Below the pieces are notes generated by a model, which was given only the letters and a program-made list of their open reading frames with translations, did no database searches and was not told the DNA's origin. From Planctomycetota bacterium (GTDB taxonomy: Bacteria; Planctomycetota; UBA11346), in the NCBI GenBank assembly GCA_024641365.1, contig JAHEDF010000215.1:1-6738 (forward strand): a DNA stretch of 6,738 bases, given 5' to 3'. Position numbers and translations under genes: made by a program. Numbering within the stretch: the stretch's first letter is position 1; each line of letters opens with the position of its first letter. This document shows positions 1 to 5,029 of this stretch, piece after piece.

Positions 1-96
1 CCACTGATCGGTTACGAGTTTATCAGATTCCGCAGCTGGCACTAATCCGATAAACAAACTGACAAACATCACTGTGAACAATGAAACGATACGCAT
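1..96 (-). CDS. N-terminal fragment of a secreted protein (signal peptide only, runs off left edge)
   Basis: Read on the minus strand, ATG at 96-94 opens a frame of 32 codons that continues past the window edge without a stop. The translation starts MRIVSLFTVMFVSLFIGLVP followed by AAESDKLVTDQW. This is a basic residue, a long hydrophobic stretch and an Ala-Ala-Glu boundary, so a Sec signal peptide cleaved near residue 22 is likely. A good Shine-Dalgarno, AGGAGT (109-104 on the minus strand), sits 7 bases before the ATG, which makes this start convincing although the piece is short. The mature part visible is about ten residues, too few to assign a family. The gene is divergent from the peptidase gene at 384. 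Confidence 0.7.
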   Translation of the reverse strand, partial: MRIVSLFTVMFVSLFIGLVPAAESDKLVTDQW

Positions 97-383
97 ACTT
101 TTTACTCCTACGGACTCTTCTATCAGGTCAGGTATTTTTGGCGAGTCATAGTATCTTTATACACCTTCAGTGTGGCTAGGTGTCGTAATGAAGTTAGTCC
201 GCTACTTTCACCTCGGACCCCATCAAAACCGCGTTAGTACTGTTTTATTCACCACTAAGAGAGTAAATGGTCTCACCCACTTTTGCTCTCATATGCGCAT
301 GTCACATTTGTTCGATCCGCAGAGATGTTACATAGCCTGTCAAGGTATTTTACACCATTACTATTCGCTCACAGGGGCTTTAT
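97..383. other. Intergenic region between divergent secreted-protein genes
   Basis: These 287 bases separate two divergent starts and so should hold both promoters. Apart from the two ribosome binding sites at its ends (AGGAGT for the left gene, AGGGGC at 373-378 for the right gene) I see no convincing feature. Possible -10 boxes exist on both strands but none pairs with a good -35 at the right spacing. A frame open through 170-547 has no start-site support and no recognisable protein, and it is a shadow. Confidence 0.5.
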
Positions 384-1043
384 ATGCTTACCAAGATTAT
401 GATTCTGTGGTCACTCGTTTGTTTTATAGCAACAGCAGCAGACCAAACTCCGGCACAGAAGGATGCATCGACCAAAATGACATTTGTTATTACAGCCTAT
501 GGGCCATTTGCTGGGCGTGGAAAAAATGGTTCTTCCACATTACTTAATTCTTTACGAGAAGATCCCGCGTTTGCACAGGTCACATTTCATGTGTTAGATG
601 TTGGATGGAGACAGGTCGATGAATTCATAAAACAATCCGTCACAGATAAATCAATTACAGGCATTATTGGTCTTGGGGAAGGGCATCCTGGTTTAATAGC
701 AATAGAATGTGTTGGTCGTAATAATAAGGGTGGTACGGACGTATTCGGAGTCGAAGAAAAATCAGGACCTATCAATGGTGTTGCATCAACAAATCACAAC
801 AAATCGCGGCTACGCTACAGCATTAATCCTGAATTACCAATTTCGCTCCCCATTGTCATCAGCAACAATGCCGGAGATTATTTATGCAATTACTTACTTT
901 ATAAGTGCAATGACACGGCTGTTAAAATCAGTGGTTTTATTCACCTACCACCACAAGGCGTTACCGCTGATGAAGCCTATTTATCTGTCGTAAGACCATT
1001 AGTTAGGGATATTTTGTTACAAAATATTCCTAAACCAGAATGA
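384..1043 (+). CDS. Exported pyroglutamyl-peptidase I-like cysteine peptidase (family C15)
   Basis: This 219-residue protein resembles pyroglutamyl-peptidase I, which removes N-terminal pyroglutamate from peptides. Visible family landmarks, in order, are the N-terminal ITAYGPFAGRGKNGS segment (36-50, matching the family's GFxPFGG..N.S), a GLGEGHPGLIAIECVGRN segment containing the presumed catalytic Glu108, ISNNAGDYLCNY with the nucleophile Cys168, and SGFIHLPP with His187. The triad is therefore complete. What is odd is the first 19-20 residues (MLTKIMILWSLVCFIATAAD), which look like a Sec signal peptide with cleavage after Ala-Ala; classical members are cytoplasmic. Excluding the leader, the length of about 200 residues is normal for the family. 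The ATG at 384 has AGGGGC five bases upstream. The gene ends 6 bases from the convergent nsrR and has no terminator of its own in the gap. The family call is firm; activity and substrate are inferred. Confidence 0.85.
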   Translation: MLTKIMILWSLVCFIATAADQTPAQKDASTKMTFVITAYGPFAGRGKNGSSTLLNSLREDPAFAQVTFHVLDVGWRQVDEFIKQSVTDKSITGIIGLGEGHPGLIAIECVGRNNKGGTDVFGVEEKSGPINGVASTNHNKSRLRYSINPELPISLPIVISNNAGDYLCNYLLYKCNDTAVKISGFIHLPPQGVTADEAYLSVVRPLVRDILLQNIPKPE

Positions 1044-1049
1044 AGACAT

Positions 1050-1499
1050 TTACTGCGTGACACGTTCATCAAGTAAGATTCGTACCATACGAGTACGATT
1101 TGGTCCTGTAACGATGTCATGCAAAGTATATTTGTCTAAACTAGTAAAAAAGGCCTCTAAGGCCTCAGCAACTATTCCCTTTAATTTACAACTGCCATTA
1201 ATGGGACAGGTATTATTTTTAACATCAAAGCATTCTAATATGTAGGACTGGCTTTCTGTTTCTTTAACAAATGAACCAATTCGAATATCTTTTGGGTGCA
1301 ACGATAAGGTTATTCCACCTCCCTTACCGCGTGTCGTTTCCAAATATCCATTTTTACTGAGGTAATTAACGATTTTAGCCAAATGGTGCCGAGAAATCTG
1401 GTATGCCGTTGCAACCTCATCCAATTGAAATGAATCCCCTTTTATAGCTGCAAACATCATGGTGCGGAGCGCATAATCACTAAATAAACTGATTTTCAC
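1050..1499 (-). CDS. nsrR: NsrR, Rrf2-family nitric-oxide-sensing transcriptional repressor
   Basis: This 149-residue cytoplasmic DNA-binding protein is of full Rrf2 length. It opens MKISLFSDYALRTMMFAA, has a winged-helix region with recognition-helix residues ISRHHLAKIVNYLSKNGYL (35-53) and the basic wing RGKGGG (57-62), and carries three cysteines, Cys90, Cys98 and Cys104, in the NsrR pattern ECFDVKNNTCPINGSCKL. Asp8, the fourth cluster ligand known from Streptomyces NsrR, is present. The tail SLDKYTLHDIV is also NsrR-like. In this family the [Fe-S] cluster is nitrosylated by NO and repression is lifted. Translation starts at a GTG (1499-1497); AAGGAT on the minus strand (1515-1510) lies 10 bases before it. 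The gene is divergent from the haemoglobin lipoprotein, and a consensus-like NsrR operator lies between them. IscR or RsrR are less likely because of the cysteine spacing and the operator. Confidence 0.9.
   Translation of the reverse strand: MKISLFSDYALRTMMFAAIKGDSFQLDEVATAYQISRHHLAKIVNYLSKNGYLETTRGKGGGITLSLHPKDIRIGSFVKETESQSYILECFDVKNNTCPINGSCKLKGIVAEALEAFFTSLDKYTLHDIVTGPNRTRMVRILLDERVTQ
1146..1165 (-). repeat. Terminator-like hairpin inside the nsrR coding region
   Basis: On the minus strand the sequence AGGCCT, TAG, AGGCCT is followed directly by a run of T. It can fold as a 6-bp GC-rich stem with a 3-base loop and a six-T tail, the shape of an intrinsic terminator. It encodes residues around ALEAFF (113-118) of NsrR, roughly 95 bases before the stop codon. 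The stem is short and could be a coincidence of two Glu-Ala codon pairs. Confidence 0.35.
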
Positions 1500-1542
1500 G
1501 GTGTTTTAAATCCTTATTTTCAGCAATCTCTCTTATTTTTAC

Positions 1543-1556
1543 AACAATCAATTGTT
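1543..1556. promoter_or_regulatory. Short inverted repeat overlapping the nsrR -10 region
   Basis: AACAAT, two spacer bases CA, then ATTGTT form a perfect 14-base dyad. It overlaps the candidate TATAAC -10 element and start point of nsrR, so it could be an operator. It does not resemble the NsrR box at 1617-1647, so if it is functional a different regulator would bind. AT-rich dyads of this size also arise by chance. Confidence 0.25.
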
Positions 1557-1582
1557 ATATCAGTAACCACTCCCCGTATCCA
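1554..1582 (-). promoter_or_regulatory. Candidate sigma-70-type promoter for nsrR
   Basis: On the minus strand, TGGATA (1582-1577, four of six matches to TTGACA) is separated by 17 bases from TATAAC (1559-1554, five of six matches to TATAAT). This would start transcription near 1547 and leave a leader of about 48 bases before the GTG. The choice rests on matches by eye only. Confidence 0.4.
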
Positions 1583-1616
1583 CTTGGAACACAATCGCGG
1601 CAAAACTGAGGCTTGC

Positions 1617-1647
1617 TTTAAAGATGTATTCAGAATACATCTTTAAA
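1617..1647. promoter_or_regulatory. NsrR operator: perfect 31-base inverted repeat
   Basis: The left arm TTTAAAGATGTATTC (1617-1631) and the right arm GAATACATCTTTAAA (1633-1647) are exact reverse complements around a single central A (1632). The core AAGATGTATT...AATACATCTT (1621-1643) matches the published NsrR consensus (AAGATGYATTT, one base, AAATRCATCTT) except that the innermost pair is C/G rather than T/A. It lies 56 bases before the haemoglobin start and 117 bases before the divergent nsrR start. A weak -35-like TTGCTT (1613-1618) abuts it, so a bound repressor would cover the promoter region of the haemoglobin gene. No T-run follows either arm, so a terminator is unlikely. Confidence 0.85.
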
Positions 1648-1648
1648 A

Positions 1649-1666
1649 GAAACCGCAAATGGTTTC
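1649..1666 (+). repeat. Leader hairpin upstream of the haemoglobin gene
   Basis: GAAACC and GGTTTC form a 6-bp stem around a 6-base loop (GCAAAT), just after the NsrR box. If transcription starts in or just beyond the box, this would sit in the 5' untranslated leader. It is a modest structure and might be chance. Confidence 0.3.
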
Positions 1667-1685
1667 ACCACAAACATCCTTTCCA

Positions 1686-1702
1686 AGAAGGAAAATCCTT
1701 TT
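1686..1702 (+). promoter_or_regulatory. Ribosome binding site of the haemoglobin gene, inside a small hairpin
   Basis: AAGGA at 1688-1692 is the only good Shine-Dalgarno near the gene and lies 11 bases before ATG 1704. It decides the start in favour of 1704 over the in-frame ATG at 1659, which has no such site and lies only 11 bases past the operator. The site can pair with TCCTT (1696-1700) across an AAA loop; one G-U and one A-U pair extend the stem to seven pairs. The fold would hide the ribosome binding site. Confidence 0.5.
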
Positions 1703-1703
1703 C

Positions 1704-2303
1704 ATGAAAAGCCTACTATCTTGTATCACGACCGCTTTACTATGCGTTGCATTACTTATTAGTAGCGGTTGCACTGCTAGTAATACACGGGCTGAATCTG
1801 CACCTGCAGCAACGAACACGGTTTGTCCAATAAGTGGTAAGGCAGTCGACCCAAAGGTCACGGTGGTCTATGAAGATATCACCTATGCTTTTGCAGATGA
1901 AGCATGCCGCACAAAATTTAATGATGATCGTGCTAAAAGTTTATACCAACGACTCGGCGGGAAAGCTGCCATTAGTGCCGTGGTAGATGCCTTCTATGTA
2001 AAAGTATTAGCAGATGATCGCATCAAACATCATTTTGCCGATATCAATATGGAAAAACAACATCGTCGCCAAAAAGAATTTTTATCAGCAGCCTTTGGCA
2101 GTCCCGTAGCCTGGACTGGTCGTGATATGAGACGTGCACATAGCAATTTAACCCTCACGGAAAAAGATTTTGGCGCAGTCGCTGAAAACTTAGTAGCAAC
2201 ACTAAAAGACTTCAAAATAAAACAGGAATTGATTGATGAGGTAGTTGCCATCGCAGTTAGCGTTAAAGACGATGTGCTCAATAAGCCTAAACCGACAAAA
2301 TAA
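1704..2303 (+). CDS. Lipoprotein with YHS-like module fused to group 1 truncated haemoglobin
   Basis: This 199-residue protein has three parts. Residues 1-23 form a lipoprotein signal (MKSLLSCITTALLCVALLIS then SGC), with lipidation expected at Cys23. After a short Ala/Ser/Thr linker, residues 40-78 resemble a YHS/TRASH-type metal-binding module: CPISGKAVDPKVTVVYEDIT then YAFADEACRTKF, keeping Cys41 and Cys68 but with Ala where the usual F-C cysteine stands. Residues 79-192 are a group 1 truncated haemoglobin beginning SLYQRLGG, with B10 Tyr98, E7 Gln119, E11 Gln123 and proximal F8 His146 (in RRAHSNL). Tyr B10 and Gln E11 are the residues used for O2 binding and NO dioxygenation in mycobacterial HbN. 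An NsrR box lies upstream, so NO detoxification at the cell envelope is the likely role. A strong terminator follows, so it is probably transcribed alone. An in-frame ATG at 1659 would add 15 residues before the signal and is less likely. Haem domain: very sure; YHS: fairly sure. Confidence 0.9.
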   Translation: MKSLLSCITTALLCVALLISSGCTASNTRAESAPAATNTVCPISGKAVDPKVTVVYEDITYAFADEACRTKFNDDRAKSLYQRLGGKAAISAVVDAFYVKVLADDRIKHHFADINMEKQHRRQKEFLSAAFGSPVAWTGRDMRRAHSNLTLTEKDFGAVAENLVATLKDFKIKQELIDEVVAIAVSVKDDVLNKPKPTK

Positions 2304-2350
2304 GACGTCTTCGTTAGTTTTCTAAGAAAATACAAAATCGTATTTATTCA

Positions 2351-2384
2351 CGGTTGGCGATATTTGATCGCCAACCGTTTATTC
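2351..2384 (+). terminator. Intrinsic terminator after the haemoglobin lipoprotein gene
   Basis: CGGTTGGCGAT (2351-2361) and ATCGCCAACCG (2367-2377) form a perfect 11-bp GC-rich stem with a 5-base loop, followed by TTTATTCT. It begins 47 bases after the haemoglobin stop codon and should end that transcript before the DUF6807 gene. Confidence 0.85.
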
Positions 2385-2559
2385 TATGGCTATTACCCAC
2401 GCCATGAGTAAAATCATATATGCAATATGTAGGCTCAAAAAACTTGGTAGTTTTGCTCAATGAGTGCTGATAATTTCCTTTTTCATGGCATCTTATTTAG
2501 AAAGACTTCCCCATAGCCCCATAGCCTTCAACGTATAGGTAGAGTCGACGTAGCATTAA

Positions 2560-2573
2560 AGTAGTACACTACT
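2560..2573. promoter_or_regulatory. 14-base dyad upstream of the DUF6807 gene, possible operator
   Basis: AGTAGT, spacer AC, ACTACT form a perfect inverted repeat 27 bases before the start codon, where a repressor could block transcription. It contains a weak -10-like TACACT. No matching -35 or known regulator consensus was recognised. Confidence 0.3.
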
Positions 2574-2600
2574 GACATAAATTCTTAGAAAGGCGTTCCT

Positions 2601-3521
2601 ATGCGCATTTTATCAACAGGTTTGGCTATTTTATTCGCAAGCTGCTCATCAATATCCTTGTATGCAGCAGATGCGGTAGGCACCGTTGTCGATACCCCTG
2701 GACAACATGCTGACGTCGTTGTCGCGGGTAAACCTTTGGTTCGATATATGTATAATTTCGATGAGGCGAATAAATTTGATACAGCTAAAGTCTACCTCCA
2801 TGTCATGGCACCTGATGGTGAGTCTACGCTGACCAAAGGTACAGGCGATAAATTCCCCCATCACCGTGGCATCTTTATTGGCTGGAATAAAATATCACAT
2901 GGCGGAAAAAGTTACGATATCTGGCATGTAAAAAATACTGATCAAAAACACGTGAGTTTTTCCTCCGCCGCTCCTGATGACAAAACAACACCCATTACTG
3001 CGAATATTGCTTGGCGCGATAGTGAAGGTAAAGTACTCATTAATGAATCGCGTAGTTATATTGTACGACACGATGATCCAGCTGCCTATGCATTAATTGA
3101 TGTTGTTACAACTCTCACACCAGTTGGTAGTGATATCGTATTAAATGGTGATCCAGAACATGCAGGAATTCAATTTCGTGCCCATGAAGAAACGGTTGCT
3201 AATAAATCAGCAAAATACACGTTTCCTGAAACCCTGGCTGATGAGAAAGCTGTTAAAGCTGCTCAAGATTTACCCTGGATCGCTTTGAACTATCAAAACA
3301 AAGGTAACTCCTGGTCAGTTCAATTTATGAATCACCCAGATAACCCCAAAAACACCCGCCATTCAGCGTATCGTGATTACGGTCGTTTTGGTCACTTTCC
3401 GGTTGTCAAAATAGCAGACGGCTCGAGCGCAACGTTGCGCTACCGAGTCCGAATCACTGCCGGTGATATGCCTGATTTAGAAACTTTAAATAAAGCACAC
3501 GCGACTTTTATCGGTAAATAA
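2601..3521 (+). CDS. Secreted DUF6807 ('PmoA family') protein
   Basis: This 306-residue protein begins with a Sec signal peptide (MRILSTGLAILFASCSSISL then YAADA, cleavage near residue 22-25), so it works outside the cytoplasm. The body matches the DUF6807 family, often labelled 'PmoA family' in databases. Conserved-looking clusters are FPHHRGIFIGWNKI (85-98), YDIWHV (105-110), GDPEHAGIQFRAHE (183-196), MNHPDNP (243-249) and GRFGHFP (261-267). These are rich in His and Asp and could form an active or metal site, but no activity is established that I know of. The database name is misleading: nothing resembles the membrane subunit of methane monooxygenase. The family is common in Planctomycetota and Verrucomicrobiota, commonly beside sugar-handling genes, so a carbohydrate role is only a guess. 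ATG 2601 has AAAGG seven bases upstream. The gene is bounded by terminators on both sides, so it is probably transcribed alone. Confidence 0.85.
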   Translation: MRILSTGLAILFASCSSISLYAADAVGTVVDTPGQHADVVVAGKPLVRYMYNFDEANKFDTAKVYLHVMAPDGESTLTKGTGDKFPHHRGIFIGWNKISHGGKSYDIWHVKNTDQKHVSFSSAAPDDKTTPITANIAWRDSEGKVLINESRSYIVRHDDPAAYALIDVVTTLTPVGSDIVLNGDPEHAGIQFRAHEETVANKSAKYTFPETLADEKAVKAAQDLPWIALNYQNKGNSWSVQFMNHPDNPKNTRHSAYRDYGRFGHFPVVKIADGSSATLRYRVRITAGDMPDLETLNKAHATFIGK

Positions 3522-3547
3522 TAGTATTGATTATGTGCAAAGATTAG

Positions 3548-3582
3548 CCGTTAGCAGTATATGCTGCTAACGGTTATTTTTT
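3548..3582 (+). terminator. Intrinsic terminator after the DUF6807 gene
   Basis: CCGTTAGCAG (3548-3557) pairs perfectly with CTGCTAACGG (3564-3573) around a 6-base loop and is followed by TTATTTTTT. It lies in the 69-base gap between the convergent DUF6807 and DUF1501 genes. The T-run favours the plus strand; the minus-strand side lacks a clear T tract, although the stem could still slow the opposing transcript. Confidence 0.85.
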
Positions 3583-3590
3583 GTACTGTT

Positions 3591-5015
3591 TTAGGCAAGA
3601 ATCTTTTTAATCACGTGTCCATGCACATCCGTTAAACGGAATCGACGCCCCTGAAATTTGTAGGTCAAACGTTCGTGATCTATGCCTAGTAAATGCAAAA
3701 TGGTCGCATGGAAATCATGAATGTGTATTTTATCTTCTGAGACAATGTTATACGAAAAGTCATCAGTCTCGCCAAAAATCGTTCCCCCTTTAATACCACC
3801 GCCAGCAAACCACATCGGGAAGCAGCGCGGATGGTGATCGCGTCCATAATTGTTACGTTCTATTTTTCCTTGTGAGTAGGCAGTACGGCCAAATTCACCG
3901 CCCCAAATGACTAAGGTTTCATCAAGCATGCCACGTTGTTTCAAATCTTGAATTAATGCCGCTGCACCCTGATCGGTTTCCTCACATTGTTTTTTAACGC
4001 CCCCAGGGCAACCACCATGTTGATCCCACCCTTGATGATAAAGTTGAATGCAACGCACACCGCGTTCAGCTAAGCGACGTGCCATTAGGCAATTATTAGC
4101 AAACGTCCCAGGTTTTTTCACATCCGGTCCATATAATGCTAGCGTATCTCCACTCTCTTTTGATATATCGACAGCTTCTGGAATGGAACTCTGCATACGA
4201 TAGGCCATTTCATATTGTGCCAATCGTGAATCTATGCCTGGGTCAGGTACACGTAATTTTTGTACTTTTTCTAATTCATGCATGCGATTTAGCACATTAC
4301 GTCGCGCTTCTGTAGAAATTCCACCTGGGTTATTTAAAAACAGTACGGGATCATTTTCAGGGCGAAACATGACGCCTTGGTATTCAGAGGGCAAAAATCC
4401 ATTACCCCATAAACTGGCAAATAGGGGCTGTCCCCCCTTACCCTTTGTACGCATGACGACAAAGGGCGGTAAATTCACGTTATCGCTACCGAGTCCATAT
4501 TCCAACCATGCACCGATTGATGGACGTCCAGGAAATTGTGATCCAGATTGCATAAATGTATTTGCTGGACCATGATTAATTGCTTCCGTATACATGGTTT
4601 TAACCAAGCAAATATCATCAACAATTTTGGCCGTGTGTGGCAATAATTCACTTACTTCCATACCGCATTGGCCATGTTTTTTAAATTTATACGGGTTTGC
4701 AGCTACAGGGAGCGATGACTGATTTCCGGACATGCCAGTTAATCGCTGACCACCGATAATTTCTTTCGGCAATTCTTGACCATGCATTTTTTCCATTACT
4801 GGTTTATAATCGAATGTTTCAAACTGCGACGGCCCTCCAGCCATATATAAATAAATTATCCGCTTTGCTTTAGCTGGGTGATGTGTTCCGCCTAGAACAC
4901 CTGGCCTTTTGCCTGAAGTATCTTCAATTGCTGCTAATGACGGAAAAAATCCTCCGCCGATGGTCAATCCACCACTTATTCCAGCGCCTAACTTTAAAAA
5001 ATGTCTTCTATCCAT
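3591..5015 (-). CDS. Tat-exported DUF1501 protein (alkaline-phosphatase/sulfatase-like fold)
   Basis: This 474-residue protein has the usual length for the family. It starts MDRRHFLKLGAGISGG, a twin-arginine signal, and should be exported folded. Family landmarks are IIYLYMAGGPSQFETFD (53-69), NHGPANTFMQSGSQFPGRPS (147-166), YHQGWDQHGG (326-335), DETLVIWGGEFGR (365-377), GRDHHP (391-396), WFAGGGIKGGTIFGETDDF (402-420) and HIHDFHATILHLLGIDHERL (431-450). DUF1501 proteins are distantly related to sulfatases and alkaline phosphatases, and the conserved Asp/His residues here would suit a metal site, but no substrate is known. It is the second gene of an operon with the LamG-DUF1553 gene, 11 bases downstream; its Shine-Dalgarno AAAGGGC (5028-5022) overlaps the upstream TAA. 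The partnership with DUF1553 proteins is a standard arrangement in Planctomycetota and relatives. Confidence 0.92.
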   Translation of the reverse strand: MDRRHFLKLGAGISGGLTIGGGFFPSLAAIEDTSGKRPGVLGGTHHPAKAKRIIYLYMAGGPSQFETFDYKPVMEKMHGQELPKEIIGGQRLTGMSGNQSSLPVAANPYKFKKHGQCGMEVSELLPHTAKIVDDICLVKTMYTEAINHGPANTFMQSGSQFPGRPSIGAWLEYGLGSDNVNLPPFVVMRTKGKGGQPLFASLWGNGFLPSEYQGVMFRPENDPVLFLNNPGGISTEARRNVLNRMHELEKVQKLRVPDPGIDSRLAQYEMAYRMQSSIPEAVDISKESGDTLALYGPDVKKPGTFANNCLMARRLAERGVRCIQLYHQGWDQHGGCPGGVKKQCEETDQGAAALIQDLKQRGMLDETLVIWGGEFGRTAYSQGKIERNNYGRDHHPRCFPMWFAGGGIKGGTIFGETDDFSYNIVSEDKIHIHDFHATILHLLGIDHERLTYKFQGRRFRLTDVHGHVIKKILA

Positions 5016-5021
5016 GTTTAT

Positions 5022-5029
5022 GCCCTTTA
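5022..5029 (-). promoter_or_regulatory. DUF1501 ribosome binding site overlapping the upstream stop codon
   Basis: On the minus strand the upstream gene's TAA (5029-5027) shares two bases with AAAGGGC (5028-5022), six bases before ATG 5015. Such a layout favours translational coupling of the two genes and confirms both gene ends. Confidence 0.7.

Larger units (their letters stand above)
2304..2600. other. Intergenic region between haemoglobin lipoprotein and DUF6807 genes
   Basis: This stretch of 297 bases starts with the haemoglobin terminator (2351-2384) and ends with the DUF6807 ribosome binding site (AAAGG, 2589-2593). Between them there are only small repeats: AAAACT/AGTTTT around TGGT (2439-2454), an 8-base tandem CCCCATAG repeated twice (2509-2524), and the dyad at 2560-2573. 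No further gene is supported. Confidence 0.5.

Noticed and set aside
325..334. GATGTTACAT as a possible second NsrR half-site upstream of the C15 peptidase gene.
   Set aside because: Only GATGT is shared with the NsrR core and the symmetry is 4 bases with one central base, so there is no reason to place the peptidase in the NsrR regulon.
308..364. Possible promoter elements (TTGTTC at 308-313, TACTAT at 359-364) for the C15 peptidase gene.
   Set aside because: Neither pairs with a convincing partner box at normal spacing.
170..547. Open frame of 125 codons overlapping the start of the C15 peptidase gene.
   Set aside because: Its start lacks a ribosome binding site, the translation resembles no family, and it overlaps in another frame the peptidase gene, which has clear family motifs.
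1659..1703. Longer start for the haemoglobin lipoprotein at ATG 1659.
   Set aside because: It would put 15 residues, including two arginines and a lysine, before the lipoprotein signal, has no Shine-Dalgarno, and lies only 11 bases from the operator; ATG 1704 with AAGGA upstream fits better.
2457..2486. Minus-strand short frame reading MKKEIISTH then stop, similar to the start of RidA proteins.
   Set aside because: Only nine residues match, no Shine-Dalgarno precedes it, and no RidA-like sequence continues in any frame after the stop. It could be a tiny gene remnant but chance is as likely.
2509..2526. Tandem CCCCATAG repeat.
   Set aside because: Two copies of eight bases only, with no link to any nearby signal.
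4234..4575. Plus-strand open frame inside the DUF1501 gene.
   Set aside because: It is antisense to a clearly recognisable DUF1501 coding region and its translation resembles nothing known.
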